A DNA stretch of 64,000 nt, taken from positions 4,526,001 to 4,590,000 of the forward strand of contig NZ_CP109430.1 of assembly GCF_036250735.1 (NCBI RefSeq), written 5' to 3'. This DNA is from Streptosporangium sp. NBC_01495. Lineage in GTDB: Bacteria > Actinomycetota > Actinomycetes > Streptosporangiales > Streptosporangiaceae. The position numbers were made by a program, and so were the translations under genes. Every line of letters begins with the position of its first letter. Position 1 is the first letter of the stretch. Below are positions 1 through 10,181 of the stretch, in pieces. Under the pieces are notes generated by a model that was given only the letters and a program-made list of their open reading frames with translations, was not told where the DNA came from and made no database searches.

Positions 1-713
1 GCTGAGGCTTTGCCGCCGACCTCGAACGGCACGACCTGGTCGTCGTCGCCGTGGATGACGAGAGTCGGTACGTCGAAGGCGTCCAGGTCGGCGCGGAAGT
101 CGGTGGCCGAGAAGGCCGCGACGCACTCGTAGGCGTTGCGGTGCCCGGCCTGCAGGCCCTGCAGCCAGAACGCGTCGCGCATGCCCTGCGAGGGGTCGGC
201 GCCGGGGCGGTTGCCGCCGAAGAACGGCCCGTCGGCCAGGTCGCGGTAGAGCTGGGAGCGGTCGGCGATGGACCCGGCGCGGATGGCGTCGAACACCTCG
301 ATCGGCACCCCGCCGGGATTGTCGTGGGTCTGGAGCATGAACGGCGGCACGGCGGATACCAGCACGATCTGGGAGACGCGTGCGGTGCCGTGCCGGCCGA
401 CGTAGCGGGCGACCTCGCCGCCACCGGTGGAGAATCCGACGAGGGCGGCCTCGCGCAGGTCGAGCGTCTCGATGAGCGTGGCGAGGTCGTCGGCGTAGGT
501 GTCCATCTCGTTGCCGTGCCAGGTCTGGGTGGAGCGTCCGTGGCCGCGGCGGTCGTGGGCGATGACGCGGTAGCCGTTGGCGGCCAGGAGGAGCATCTGG
601 GCCTCCCAGCTGTCGGCGTTCAGCGGCCAGCCGTGGCTGAGCACGACGGGCCGCCCTTCCCCCCAGTCCTTGTAGTAGATCTGCGCTCCGTCAGCGGCGG
701 TGACGAATCCCAT
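1..713 (-). CDS. alpha/beta hydrolase, non-haem chloroperoxidase-like (3' end outside window)
   Basis: Reading the minus strand from an ATG at 713 gives a continuous alpha/beta-hydrolase sequence beginning [18 protein letters not shown]. The start is preceded by AGGGAG at a suitable distance. Seen: an [10 protein letters not shown] oxyanion-side loop near residue 27, the nucleophile elbow GFSTGG near residue 95, and an HGDDDQVVP acid-loop segment near residue 230, just before the edge. The catalytic histidine would lie outside the window. Members of this group (cofactor-free haloperoxidases and esterases) hydrolyse esters or perhydrolyse acids in the cytoplasm; the substrate cannot be inferred. 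It lies downstream of and co-directional with the LAL regulator, which could control it. Confidence 0.88.
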   Translation of the reverse strand, partial: MGFVTAADGAQIYYKDWGEGRPVVLSHGWPLNADSWEAQMLLLAANGYRVIAHDRRGHGRSTQTWHGNEMDTYADDLATLIETLDLREAALVGFSTGGGEVARYVGRHGTARVSQIVLVSAVPPFMLQTHDNPGGVPIEVFDAIRAGSIADRSQLYRDLADGPFFGGNRPGADPSQGMRDAFWLQGLQAGHRNAYECVAAFSATDFRADLDAFDVPTLVIHGDDDQVVPFEVGGKAS

Positions 714-810
714 CGCAGCGCTCCCTGTGTAGGTGGATCGTCCGACCGCTTGATCCTCGATCAGGGCGGTGACGTTCGAACCACGTGAAGCGCGTAGTCG
801 TGAGCGCGGG

Positions 811-3549
811 TCAGTCCTGCAGTGCCTGGGCGAGCTGCCGCCGGGAGGTCACGTCGAGCTTGCGGAAGATCTTTCGCAGGTGGTAGTCGACGGTGCTGGC
901 GCTGATGAACAGCTGGGCGGCGACCTCGGCGTTGGTCGCGCCGCCTCCGGCGAGCTTGGCGACCGCGAGCTCCTGCGGGGTCAGGCCGGTCGCCGTCTCG
1001 ACGGCCCTGCGGCGGGCGGTCTCGCCGGTGGCGGCCAGTTCCTGCTCGGCCCGGGCGGCGAATCCGGCGGCCCGCATCTCCTGGAACATCTCCACGGCCG
1101 CGCGCAGCTGGTCGCGGGCGTCCCTGCGGCGCCTTCGCCTGCGCAACCACTCGCCGTACAGCAGATGCGCGCGCGCGAGGTCGGTGCGCGCCCTGGTCGG
1201 GGTGAGCAGGCTGATCGCCCGCAGATAGTACGGCTCGGCGTCGGCGGTGGAGGCCAGCAGCGCCCGCGAGCGCGCCAGCACGCCGAGCGCCCACGGGGTG
1301 TCGCTCGCCTCCGCCCGGGACGCCAGTGTGCGCAGAGTCTCGGGCGCCAGCACCCGATCACCGGAGCGGACCGCCGCCTCGACCAGGTCGGGCAGCATCC
1401 TGGTGTGCACCCCCACCGTGTCGGCGCCGATCAGGTGGTGGGCGAGTGCGCGGGCCTGGTTGTAGTCGCCCCGGCCGAGGGCGAGGATGACCAGGGCGAT
1501 ACGGGTGATCGCCTCCACCGCGCCGACGCCGAGCGTGATCGCCGCCTGCGCCGATCCGTGTAACGTCGTATCCAGGTCCTCGTCGTCGGCGTGCCAGGCC
1601 AGGAGCTCGGGATGCCGGTAGATCTCCCAGGTGTCGGCCGTCGCGCCGATCGCCGATCGGATCTGGTGGCCCTCGACCAGCAGGGTGTCGGCCGCCGCCA
1701 GGTTGCCGAGGATGGTCTCGTTCATCGAGGCGATGAACAGCGCGGAGTCCAGGGGCCACAGGGCGCCGCTCTTACGGGCGATGTCGGAGGCGCGGCTGGT
1801 GACGGCCGCCCGCTTGTCCGCCTCCCAGGTCATCATGCAGAACGTGACGCTTGTCTGATATGCGCGCAAGACGTGTTCGGCGGAGGTGCCCGGGTCCAGC
1901 ATCGCGTCGACCGCGCGCCGCAGGTGCGGGACGGCTCGCTCATGGCCGTCGCGGATCAGCGTGGCGTAGCCGTACAGGATGAGGTCGGGCGCGGCCGACA
2001 CGCCGGTGCGCGCCAGCAGTGCCTCGCAGGCCCGTCCGAGCTCGGCGGGCGTCGTGTCACGCAGGAGGTGTTCGGCGGGTATCGCACGCTCGATGGCGTA
2101 CAGCAGGGCGTCACGGGCCAGCTCCGGCGCCTGTCCCTCGAAGGCCCGTGCGGCGCTCAGTGCCAGGACCGGCGCCTGTGTGAAGGCCCCGGCGGCGCCC
2201 AGTGCGATGAGCGCGCCGGCGCGCACCATCAGCGCCCTGCCCCGGCCGATGCCGTCGACCAGGCCGATGTCGAGACCGTCCAGCAGCGCCTGCGCCTGCA
2301 CCGGCGCCCCGGCGGCCAAGGCCGCCTCGGCCGCCGCCAGCAGCCGCCCGCCCCGGCGGTGACCGTCCGGGCTCAGCTCGGCCGCCCGCGCGAGGAACGT
2401 GGCGCGCGCCGCGTAGCCGCCGCGTCCGCTCGCCCGGTCGGCGGAGCGTTCGAGCTCGGCGGCGACGGACTCGTCAGGCCCGAGCGCCGCGGCGGCCAGG
2501 TGCCAGGCCCGCCGGTCGGCGTCGGCGGGTCGGGTGGTGGCCGTCGCCAGCGCGCCGTGCGCACGCCGCCGCTCCACGCTCGTGGCGCCCCCGTAGATCG
2601 CGGAGCGGATCAGCGGATGCCGGAAGTCCGCGGTGGCGCGCAGGATCAGCAGCCGTTCGGCCTCCGCCGGACCGGTGGCGTCGGGGCCGATGCCCAGCAG
2701 CGCGGCCGCCTGCCTGATGTAGCCGATGTCCCCGCCCGGCTCGGCTGAGGCCAGCAGCAGCCAGGACTGCGTGGGCCGGGGAAACTCGCGCACCTGCCGC
2801 AGGTAGTGCTTCTCCAGCAAGCCGCCCACGGGCAGCGGGTCGGGCAGTGCGATGCCACCCACGAGCTGCTCGGCCGACAGCTCCTGCCCGAGATCGATCA
2901 GGGCGAGCGGGTTCCCGGCCGTCGCCGCCACGATGCGCGCCGCGACGCGCGCGTCCAGCGGCCCGGCCACCACCGAGTGGAGCAGGTCGAGCGCGTGCCG
3001 CTCCCCCAGGCCGGTGACCTCGGTGATCGGGATGCCTTCCAGTCCGGTGATGCCGCTGCGGGCGGCGAACACCAGGCCGACCCCTTCGGCGTGCACCCGG
3101 CGTCCGACGAAGGTCAACACGCCCAGCGACTCGCGATCCAGCCACTGGGCGTCGTCCACGCAGCACAGCACCGGTCCTCGCTCGGCGACCTCCGCGAGCA
3201 GGGTCAGCGCTGCCAGCCCGACCAGGAACCGATCGGCGGGCGGCCCGTCGGCGAGCCCGCAGGCGACCAGCAGGGCCTGGTGCTGGGTGGCCGGAAGCCC
3301 GTTCGGAGCCTTCAGAAAGGGGATGAGCAGCCGGTGCAGCCCGGCGAAGGGGAAATCGGCCTCCGACTCGACCCCGGCCACCCGGACGACGCGCAGGTCC
3401 GCGGCCTCGGCGGCGACGTAGTCGAGCAGAGCGCTCTTGCCGACGCCGGCCTCCCCCCGGAGCACCAGCACACCGCTCAAACCCTCGCGCAACGTCGCCA
3501 CGAGGTGGTCGAGCGCCCCACGCTCCCTGCCCCGCCCCTTCAGGACCAT
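811..3549 (-). CDS. LAL-type LuxR-family transcriptional regulator with AAA ATPase domain
   Basis: A 912-residue protein with the layout of large ATP-binding LuxR regulators (LAL/MalT-like STAND proteins). Seen: Walker [11 protein letters not shown] at about residues 35-44, Walker [13 protein letters not shown] near 150, a long helical TPR-like middle, and a C-terminal LuxR-type HTH (about 850-912) with [11 protein letters not shown] and the recognition segment [17 protein letters not shown]-dependent oligomerisation on ligand binding and promoter activation are the known family role; the ligand is unknown. GGAAGG lies 8 nt before the ATG. It is encoded just upstream of the hydrolase at the window edge on the same strand, a plausible target. 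Confidence 0.93.
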   Translation of the reverse strand: MVLKGRGRERGALDHLVATLREGLSGVLVLRGEAGVGKSALLDYVAAEAADLRVVRVAGVESEADFPFAGLHRLLIPFLKAPNGLPATQHQALLVACGLADGPPADRFLVGLAALTLLAEVAERGPVLCCVDDAQWLDRESLGVLTFVGRRVHAEGVGLVFAARSGITGLEGIPITEVTGLGERHALDLLHSVVAGPLDARVAARIVAATAGNPLALIDLGQELSAEQLVGGIALPDPLPVGGLLEKHYLRQVREFPRPTQSWLLLASAEPGGDIGYIRQAAALLGIGPDATGPAEAERLLILRATADFRHPLIRSAIYGGATSVERRRAHGALATATTRPADADRRAWHLAAAALGPDESVAAELERSADRASGRGGYAARATFLARAAELSPDGHRRGGRLLAAAEAALAAGAPVQAQALLDGLDIGLVDGIGRGRALMVRAGALIALGAAGAFTQAPVLALSAARAFEGQAPELARDALLYAIERAIPAEHLLRDTTPAELGRACEALLARTGVSAAPDLILYGYATLIRDGHERAVPHLRRAVDAMLDPGTSAEHVLRAYQTSVTFCMMTWEADKRAAVTSRASDIARKSGALWPLDSALFIASMNETILGNLAAADTLLVEGHQIRSAIGATADTWEIYRHPELLAWHADDEDLDTTLHGSAQAAITLGVGAVEAITRIALVILALGRGDYNQARALAHHLIGADTVGVHTRMLPDLVEAAVRSGDRVLAPETLRTLASRAEASDTPWALGVLARSRALLASTADAEPYYLRAISLLTPTRARTDLARAHLLYGEWLRRRRRRRDARDQLRAAVEMFQEMRAAGFAARAEQELAATGETARRRAVETATGLTPQELAVAKLAGGGATNAEVAAQLFISASTVDYHLRKIFRKLDVTSRRQLAQALQD

Positions 3550-3723
3550 GTGTACGCCTTCCAGGAGAGGTCGGTGCGTGGATCACCCGCAGATCGGAGA
3601 ACCCGAAGACCACGGTCCGGCTGAGACACGTGACAACGGCCCATTGTCCTGTGGACGATCACGAACGAGCAGGCGATCCCTCGTCCCGGCCCTTCTTCCT
3701 CGTGACGGGGCTTGAGCGACGAC

Positions 3724-3770
3724 GGAACGGCCAGTGGCGTTGGCGAGCCGTGGCAGGCGGAGTCACCGCC
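3724..3770. repeat. dispersed repeat related to the 51.6-51.9 kb inverted-repeat element
   Basis: This stretch reads GAAC then CAGTGGCGTTGGCGAGCCGT and ends in TCACCGCC. It resembles the arms of the 310-bp inverted-repeat element at 51635-51944 (CAGTGGCGTTAGCGAGCCGT ... TTACCGCC), with scattered mismatches. It is probably an old fragment of the same mobile family. The rest of 3550-3825 shows no gene; it should hold the promoter of the LAL gene. Confidence 0.45.
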
Positions 3771-3825
3771 GTTTGAATGACAGACCCGCGGATGACGATT
3801 CCGACGGCATCGGGACACTGACACG

Positions 3826-3906
3826 CTGAGTCCGTGGGCTTGATGAAGGCGGCCGGACCCGCTGGACGCGGGTCCGGCCGCCTTCATCAAGGTTTCGCGG
3901 ACTCAG
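3826..3906 (-). terminator. long hairpin terminator behind the MFS gene
   Basis: A perfect 21-bp inverted repeat (arms 3840-3860 and 3870-3890, 9-nt loop) is enclosed in a second 9-bp inverted repeat (3826-3834 with 3898-3906). It starts 4 nt after the MFS stop codon on the minus strand. Position and stability indicate a strong intrinsic-type terminator insulating the exporter from the LAL gene downstream. No U-tract is present, as is usual in actinomycetes. Confidence 0.8.
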
Positions 3907-3909
3907 CAC

Positions 3910-5382
3910 CTACGCCGGTGAGGATGCCGGTGTGGATACAGCCCCTTTGCGTGGCAGCAGGAAACTGACGGCGAAGGTGATGGCGAGCAGGAGGAGACTG
4001 CCCCAGATGGTGGCGGTGAAGGCGGTTGTGTATCCGCCGGTCGGCTCGCCGCCGTGTGCGGACAGCTGGGCGAAGAAGAAAGTGCCGAAGAGGGCTACTC
4101 CCACGGACGCGGCGAGCTGAGCGACGGTGTTGAACAGGCCGGATCCGGAAGCCGCGTGCCTGGCGGGGACCTTCTCCAGAGTCAGTTGGGCCAGCGGCGC
4201 CACGGTCAGCCCCATCCCCAGGCCGCCGACGACGACACCGGGCAGAAAGTCGAGCCAGTTCGTGGCGGGGGTGGTGGAGCCTGCGGCCACAGCGAGGAGA
4301 ACAAAGCCGACAGCCAGCACAACGAGCCCGATCTGCACCGTGGTGCGCCCGAGGCGCGGAAGCAGCACCGCTGCTCCGAGTCCGGCCGCGATAGTGGTGG
4401 CGATCGGCCACGGCAGGATCGTCAGGCCGGCGCTCATGGGTGTCATGCCAAGTCCGGGCTGCAGGAGTTGCATGAAGGTGAGGAAGAAGCCCATCACCGG
4501 GAGAAAGAAGAGGAATTGGATCAGGAGGCCGCCGCCGACTGAGCGCACTCGAAAGAGCCCAACCTCGATCAGAGGTGACTTCCCTCGGCCAGAGAGGTGT
4601 CGCTGATGCCGGACGAAGCCGACCAGAACCGTGACGCCAAGGATTATGCTCACGTATGCCCATAGGGGCCAGGGGCGTTCCTCGCTGCCCTGGATGAGCG
4701 GGTAGAGAACCAGGACCAGACCTGCTGATGAGATGAGGACACCGGCGATGTCAAGGCGTGGCCGTGTGGTGCTCCGTCCCTCCGGCAGGACGGCGGCGGC
4801 TGTGAGGAATGCCAGGATGCCGACGGGGATGTTGATCCAGAACACGCTTCGCCAGCCCTGGCTGAACCAGTCGGCCTCCAGCAGGGCCGCGCCGAGGATC
4901 GGCCCGGTGGCGGCGGCCAGCCCGGACAGGGAGGAGAAGGCCGCCATGGCTCCGCCGCGCTCGTGCGGGGCGTACATGAGCTGGATCTGCGAGAGCACCT
5001 GGGGAACCATCACCGCGGCGAGGAGGCCCTGGACGATGCGGGCGCCTACCAGCACCTCGGCGGTGGGGGCGGCGCCGCACAGGGCGGAAGCAGCGGTAAA
5101 GCCCGCGATTCCTACGAGGAAGACGCGTTTGTAGCCGTACAGATCGCCGAGCCTGGCCCCGGTGATGATGCCCAGGGCGAACGTGAGCGTGTAGCCGGCG
5201 AGCATCCACTGCAGGTGCGCGGGCGAGGCGTCGAGCTCCGCTCTGACGGAGGGCAGAGTGATGTTCACGATGGTGACGTCGAGCAGGTCCATGAAGCTCG
5301 CCAGCAGGATGACGGCAAGCGCCACTGTTCGCGCTCTGGTGGTGACAGGTGTGGTGGCTGGGGCTGATGCGTCGGTAGACAC
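3910..5382 (-). CDS. MFS drug exporter, DHA2 (EmrB/QacA) family
   Basis: A 490-residue integral membrane protein with the hydrophobic pattern of a 14-TM DHA2 drug:H+ antiporter. Seen: TM1 motif D with LASFMDLLDVTIVNITLPSV (about residues 28-47), motif A GARLGDLYGYKRVF around 79, and the motif C-like segment ATGPILGAALLE around 160. Such proteins export cationic dyes, antiseptics or antibiotics across the cytoplasmic membrane. It is divergently transcribed from a MarR regulator with an imperfect palindrome between them, the classic arrangement of a substrate-induced exporter. The substrate is not inferable. Confidence 0.93.
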   Translation of the reverse strand: MSTDASAPATTPVTTRARTVALAVILLASFMDLLDVTIVNITLPSVRAELDASPAHLQWMLAGYTLTFALGIITGARLGDLYGYKRVFLVGIAGFTAASALCGAAPTAEVLVGARIVQGLLAAVMVPQVLSQIQLMYAPHERGGAMAAFSSLSGLAAATGPILGAALLEADWFSQGWRSVFWINIPVGILAFLTAAAVLPEGRSTTRPRLDIAGVLISSAGLVLVLYPLIQGSEERPWPLWAYVSIILGVTVLVGFVRHQRHLSGRGKSPLIEVGLFRVRSVGGGLLIQFLFFLPVMGFFLTFMQLLQPGLGMTPMSAGLTILPWPIATTIAAGLGAAVLLPRLGRTTVQIGLVVLAVGFVLLAVAAGSTTPATNWLDFLPGVVVGGLGMGLTVAPLAQLTLEKVPARHAASGSGLFNTVAQLAASVGVALFGTFFFAQLSAHGGEPTGGYTTAFTATIWGSLLLLAITFAVSFLLPRKGAVSTPASSPA

Positions 5383-5416
5383 CGAGGGCTCTCCAGTTCG
5401 CAGAAATGAGGCATCC

Positions 5417-5443
5417 GATACACTAGCTTCATCACTAAGTATC
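5417..5443. promoter_or_regulatory. candidate MarR operator in the MFS/marR divergent region
   Basis: An imperfect dyad GATAC-N17-GTATC, with partly matching interior (ACTAG...ACTAAG), lies midway between the divergent exporter and MarR genes. MarR dimers bind such AT-richer palindromes and repress both directions. The assignment rests on position and symmetry only. Confidence 0.5.
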
Positions 5444-5459
5444 TGAACGGCGAAGATAA

Positions 5460-5957
5460 ATGGAGCCTCGCATGCCCGTCAAACCGCATGACGACAACAT
5501 GGACGAACTCGCCGACCGGATCGTTGCGTCCATGACGGACTTCGCCGGAGCTCTGGGGCGTCTGAACGATCTGATCGCCCAGCACCTCGGCATCGCCCAG
5601 ACCGATCTGCTCTGCCTGCACGCACTCAACCGCGCGGGAGCCTCCACCGCAGGTGCACTCAGTTCCCAGCTCGGGCGCACCACCGGCGCGGTCACGCACA
5701 TGATCGACCGCCTGGAGAAGGCGGGATACGTCCGGCGTCAACCTGACCCGCGGGACCGCCGCCGCGTACTCGTTGAGGCTTCGAGCTCAGGTCTCGAACG
5801 GATCGCTTCGTTCTACGAGGGGATCGATGCCCGCAGCCGCCGGTTGATGGCCACCTTCTCCGACGACCAACTGGCGACGATCCACACCTTCCTCCTGAGC
5901 GGCTACGAAGACGCCACCGAAGAGTGTGATCACCTGGTCCGGCAGCGAGGACGATGA
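5460..5957 (+). CDS. MarR-family transcriptional regulator
   Basis: A 165-residue winged-helix protein. Seen: the DNA-recognition helix region LSSQLGRTTGAVTHMIDRLE and the wing with DPRDRRRVLVEAS, both diagnostic of MarR. The ATG at 5460 has no convincing ribosome site; the second ATG at 5472 has GGAG with 6-nt spacing and is the more likely start (161 aa, beginning MPVKPHDDN). Likely represses the divergent MFS exporter and itself, released by a small ligand. Confidence 0.92.
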   Translation: MEPRMPVKPHDDNMDELADRIVASMTDFAGALGRLNDLIAQHLGIAQTDLLCLHALNRAGASTAGALSSQLGRTTGAVTHMIDRLEKAGYVRRQPDPRDRRRVLVEASSSGLERIASFYEGIDARSRRLMATFSDDQLATIHTFLLSGYEDATEECDHLVRQRGR

Positions 5958-6129
5958 TCCCGCCCTCGCACCGTCCATCTATCGAACGATTCTCAACACC
6001 CAGCCTGCGCGAGTTCGCCGCCATCCTCATCCAGTGTCTGATTCGTGGCGGTGCTGACCGGCTGTGCCTACCGGAGGCGAAGCCGCTGAGGTCATCGATC
6101 GTAGGGGCGTCGGAGAAGGGGGCCGGATA

Positions 6130-7995
6130 CTACAGCGGCTTGAGCGCCCAGATCTGGCTGCTCTGGTCGGCCGCGAGGACCTGCTGGGTCAGGACGGACA
6201 GCGAACCGGCGGTCATGTTGAGCACCCGCTGGCTGTGGGCGTTGACGACGAGGTAGGTCCCGTCCGCCACGCGGCGTAGCAGCCATGCCTGCCTGCTGGA
6301 CGTCGCGGTGGAGCACGCCGACTGGACGATCTGGGTGCCGGCGGTGGCGTTCGCCGTCTTCAGGCCCATGCACATGCCGCTGTTGGCGTTGACCAGCTGC
6401 CAGGAGGAGGCGGGTGAGGTGAGCTTGCGCAACTTCCACTGCTGGTTCTTCGTACCGGCGGCCGCCGCGTGCGTGATCGCCGCTCCGGACGTCTTCGAGG
6501 CCTTGAGGACCTCCGCGTTCTCACGGGTGCCGATGCCCGTCAGGTAGTGGGTCGCGCCGTTGACCAGACCCGCGTCGGTCATCCGGTTGAATTTCCACCG
6601 CTGGTTGGCCGCACCGGTGTAGGGCTGCTGCTGCAGGGGGGCCGGGTAGGCGGCCACGGCCGTCAGGGCCAGCCCGGACTTCCAGTTGATGATGGCGTGG
6701 CTGCCGTCCGTCTGCGACAGGTACGTCCATCGCATGGCGTCCGAGCCCTTGCAGCCGTACTGCACCGCCTGGGTCCCGGGGACGGTTCCCTCGTAGGCGC
6801 TGTCCACGCACATCCGGCTGTTCATGTTGACGAACTGGAGACCGGTCTTGTAGCCCATCAGCCATTTCTGGCTCGGCTTGTTGGTCCGGGCCCGCTGGCT
6901 GAGCCTGGCCATGCTGGCGGCGGAGCCGCCGACCGGCTCCATGGCCCCCCCGGTCGACACGTTCGTGATCACGTAGGTGAGGCCGATCGTGGGGTGCGGG
7001 GCGGACGCGGCGGTGTTTCCCTTGATCAGGAAGTCGTTGTTCGCGATGTTCCAGTGGGTGTCGAGATAGCTGCCGGGCTCCGGGGCCATGTTGAAGTAGT
7101 CGTCATGGTTGCAGTCGGGGACCAGGTTGCTCTTCCACTCCGGGCACGACCAGGTCGGGGTTCCGCCGTAACACATCGTGCTGTACAGGTCCGAGCAGTG
7201 CCCCTTGCCGTCGCTGTTCGGAGCGCTCGTCTGCACCGCGCCCAGCGCGTGGCCCAGCTCGTGGGTGAAGGCGTTGGCTCCGAAGCAGTTGGGGGTCGCG
7301 TCAACGCGCCCATAGGTGGTGGCGAAGTTGTTGTAGTTCTCCGGGCCGGGCCGGTCGTCCTTGTAGAGCTGGGCCGTTCCGCAGAGGGCGGTCGACTCGG
7401 TGAACATGAAGTACTTGCGATCCGGGAGCTCGTACCCCAGGCCCCGCAGCGCGGCGATGCTGCTCGCCAGGGTGGCCAGCGAGCCCGCGGGCACCACGAC
7501 CGGCTGGATCACGATCTGGCACCCTCCGGGGACCGTCTTCGTGACGAAGCGGATGTGCCGGCTCTGGCCCTTTTCGGCGGCGGCGTCGTTGAACACGTCG
7601 TCGGCGCTGGCGAGCCACGCCTGGAACATGGGCATGAACTGGTTGTAGCGGTCGGGCATGCTCGGCTCGCGGACGTACAGCATCTGGACGCGCTTGCCAC
7701 TCACCCCGTCGCCCTCACAGGCGATCTGGGCGGGCGCCGCGTCGGCTGCCGCGTCGGCCTGCCTCGCGGTGAGCCGGGGCCCGGCCGCCTCCGGGCCGGT
7801 CCGTACCCCGGTCCGCGCGCCGGGGAACATGTCCTCATGGGTGCTGCAGAGCGCCGGATCGGGCAGGCCCTTGATGTCGGGACACGGGGCGATCGCCGCC
7901 GCTTCCACGGGGGCGGCAGCCACCCCACCGCCGACGAGCCCCGTGGCGGCTAGCAGCCCTGCCGTGAGAAGAAGTGAAATTCGTCTGACTAACAC
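6130..7995 (-). CDS. secreted zinc metalloprotease-like protein with C-terminal ricin-type lectin repeats
   Basis: The best start is the GTG at 7995, which has GGAGGT with 6-nt spacing; upstream in-frame ATGs lack this. The 621-residue product begins VLVRRIS followed by a hydrophobic stretch and an Ala-rich cleavage region, a Sec signal peptide. Seen: a zincin motif HELGH at about residues 245-249, a following Met-turn-like STMCYGG, and many cysteines. The C-terminal ~280 residues contain repeated QxW-type motifs (SQKWLMG, NQRWKFN, NQQWKLR, SQIWALK), the signature of ricin beta-trefoil domains. Known role of such fusions: extracellular peptidase targeted to polysaccharide or glycoprotein. The exact peptidase family is uncertain. 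Confidence 0.88.
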   Translation of the reverse strand: MLVRRISLLLTAGLLAATGLVGGGVAAAPVEAAAIAPCPDIKGLPDPALCSTHEDMFPGARTGVRTGPEAAGPRLTARQADAAADAAPAQIACEGDGVSGKRVQMLYVREPSMPDRYNQFMPMFQAWLASADDVFNDAAAEKGQSRHIRFVTKTVPGGCQIVIQPVVVPAGSLATLASSIAALRGLGYELPDRKYFMFTESTALCGTAQLYKDDRPGPENYNNFATTYGRVDATPNCFGANAFTHELGHALGAVQTSAPNSDGKGHCSDLYSTMCYGGTPTWSCPEWKSNLVPDCNHDDYFNMAPEPGSYLDTHWNIANNDFLIKGNTAASAPHPTIGLTYVITNVSTGGAMEPVGGSAASMARLSQRARTNKPSQKWLMGYKTGLQFVNMNSRMCVDSAYEGTVPGTQAVQYGCKGSDAMRWTYLSQTDGSHAIINWKSGLALTAVAAYPAPLQQQPYTGAANQRWKFNRMTDAGLVNGATHYLTGIGTRENAEVLKASKTSGAAITHAAAAGTKNQQWKLRKLTSPASSWQLVNANSGMCMGLKTANATAGTQIVQSACSTATSSRQAWLLRRVADGTYLVVNAHSQRVLNMTAGSLSVLTQQVLAADQSSQIWALKPL

Positions 7996-8079
7996 CGGTT
8001 GACCTCCGATTGCACGCATCGCTCCCCTAGCGATGGCGCAGATCAACCTATATGGGGACATAAAAGTGATCAATTAGTG

Positions 8080-8673
8080 CGGTCCAGCGGTGTGGTGCAT
8101 GGGAGCCGTCCGATGGCTCTCCGTACCGTGGAGGTAGCCGGCCACCTGCGGAACGGCACACGAAGCGTCGGCCCCCGAGGGAGTGAGGTGCTCCAGAGAT
8201 TCCGGTTCCGCTGTCCGGAATGATCTCAGCCCCTCAGCCCCCGGGTCCACCGCGCACCGGACCACGGCCACGGCGACAGTCGGCGCCCCCACCCCGGGAA
8301 GGGATGAAGGCGCCTCGGATGTACCAGCGGGCACGCCGAACACCCAACATGACCACTATCGGAGGAAATGTGACAGTTGTGTGCAGTGCCGGTGTTGGTG
8401 TCTCTCGCCGACAGCGGGTCGCCGACCTCTTCATCTCATCGAGCGCGGTCAGGTCGTTCTCTGACGGGGCGGGCAGGTCCGGCTCGGGCCCGGTGGAGTC
8501 CCACACCTGTTCGTAGAGTGTCGTGCAGCCCCGGGCCGCATTGGTCAGCAGACTCTTGATCGTCCCCGGCAGCAGGCCGTGCTGTTCCAGGCCCTCCGCT
8601 CGGGTCCACCTCCAGTGAAAGATATGCAGAAAGAGGGACGCGCGGGCAGTACGGGCCCGGCGACCCTTCAAGC
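8080..8673. other. intergenic region without a recognisable gene
   Basis: About 590 bases between two divergent secreted-protein genes. Reading frames here have neither credible ribosome sites nor recognisable domains. The stretch near 8070-8100 is AT-richer than its surroundings and probably holds the promoter of the lectin-protease gene; promoter elements for the aminopeptidase gene should lie near 8600-8670. Confidence 0.5.
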
Positions 8674-10068
8674 ATGAACATCGTTGCATCATTCGTCATC
8701 GGCGCGGTCACCGCCGTCGCCCCGGTCACGACCACACCGCTGTCGTGGCAGGACTGCGGTGACGGCCTACGATGCGGCCGGATGGAAGTGCCCGCCGATT
8801 GGGCTCGTCCTACGGGCGAACGCATCAGCCTCGACCTGGCCCTGCTGCCCGCCCGCGATCAGGCGGCGAAGAAGGGTGCCCTCGTGGTCAACCTCGGTGG
8901 CCCCGGTCCGCAGATCGCGATGCTGCGCCAGGGCGGTAAGGACGCCCTCGCTGACCTGACCCGGTGGTTCGACGTGGTGATCTTCGATCCTCGGGGGTTC
9001 GGGAAGAGCAGCGGAGTCTCGTGCCCGACCCCCGCTTCCTTCGAGGCCGAATGGGTCTTCCCGAGTAAGTCCGCCTACAACGCCTATGCGGCGAAGAACC
9101 ACCGGTTCGGGCAGGCATGCCGCAAAGCGGCCGGGCCGCTGGCGGGCAATCTGAACTCCTGGCAGATGGCCCGCGACCTGGACGCCATCAGAACCGCGCT
9201 GGGCCAGAACAAGCTGAACTACTACGGCAACTCCCACGGCACTGTCATCGGCCAGGCCTACGCCGAGTTCTTTCCCGGCAACGTGGGCAGGATGTTCCTG
9301 GACAGTGTCGTCGACCACACCAACCGCTCCATCGGCGACTGGCTCAAGCCCCGCGCGAACACGCTTGAGCGGAGTTTGCATCGCTTCGCAGAATGGTGCG
9401 CGAAGACCTCCACCTGCTCCTTGTACGGGCAAAACGCCGTCGCCGTATGGGACGAGGTCATCAGCAAGGCCCGGCGCCAGCCGATCCCAGCCCCGGCCGG
9501 TGGAACCGGCTCCAAGGTCAGCGCTGCCCTGATCGTCGCACGTGCCTCCTTCACCCAGGAGCGGAGCTGGCCGCGTCTGGCAACGGCCCTGGCGCAGGCG
9601 CGCGCGGGCGACGCCTCGCTCTTCCTCCAGACGCCCGGGGCCCCCGATCCTGATCTGTCCCGCATCATGTTGTGTGCCGACTTTCCCTATCCCTCCAGCT
9701 ACCGCGACCTCAAGGCGCTGGAGAAGGACCTGCGGCGTGCCTCTCCGCATGTCGGTTGGCGGGCCGTGTGGCCGATGGCCAATCACTGCGCGGGGCTGCC
9801 CTCGGTCAAGGCCTTCGCCCCGCATCCCTTCCGCGCCCCCGGTCTGCCGCCCGTCCTGATCACCAGCGGCGAGTATGACGACAACACCCCACCCCAGGAC
9901 AGCCGCCGCCTGACTGCCCTGCTGCCCGGCGCCCGCTACCTGCCCGCCGTGGGCGGCCACGCCCTCTACCTGGGCGGTCATCCCTGTGTTCGTAAGCACG
10001 CGCACCGCTACCTGACCACAGGGACGATTCCGCCGGCTGGAGCGGCGTGCGGCCCGGCCGCGTCCTGA
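8674..10068 (+). CDS. secreted alpha/beta hydrolase, tripeptidyl aminopeptidase (S33-like, TAP C-terminal domain)
   Basis: A 464-residue protein. Seen: short hydrophobic N-terminus (export signal), the early conserved block LSWQDCGDGLRCGRMEVP, oxyanion segment NLGGPGPQ, nucleophile elbow GNSHGT (about residue 190), an EYDDNTPP acid loop near 410, and GGHALYL near 430 with the catalytic histidine. This is the layout of Streptomyces secreted tripeptidyl aminopeptidases, which remove N-terminal tripeptides. The substrate-specificity claim is by family only. The Shine-Dalgarno is weak, so the exact start is uncertain. Confidence 0.9.
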   Translation: MNIVASFVIGAVTAVAPVTTTPLSWQDCGDGLRCGRMEVPADWARPTGERISLDLALLPARDQAAKKGALVVNLGGPGPQIAMLRQGGKDALADLTRWFDVVIFDPRGFGKSSGVSCPTPASFEAEWVFPSKSAYNAYAAKNHRFGQACRKAAGPLAGNLNSWQMARDLDAIRTALGQNKLNYYGNSHGTVIGQAYAEFFPGNVGRMFLDSVVDHTNRSIGDWLKPRANTLERSLHRFAEWCAKTSTCSLYGQNAVAVWDEVISKARRQPIPAPAGGTGSKVSAALIVARASFTQERSWPRLATALAQARAGDASLFLQTPGAPDPDLSRIMLCADFPYPSSYRDLKALEKDLRRASPHVGWRAVWPMANHCAGLPSVKAFAPHPFRAPGLPPVLITSGEYDDNTPPQDSRRLTALLPGARYLPAVGGHALYLGGHPCVRKHAHRYLTTGTIPPAGAACGPAAS

Positions 10069-10181
10069 CCCGGTACCGGAGCGGCCGTGGTGTGCGTGAC
10101 GGACAACAGCAAGATCGACAGCATCGGAGACCCGTTCGGCGGGACAGGATGGTACGGAATGCCAACATGTGGAGCGGTGTG

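Noticed and set aside
51..788. Plus-strand gene opposite the alpha/beta hydrolase
   Set aside because: It is antisense to a clear hydrolase with catalytic motifs and a good ribosome site.
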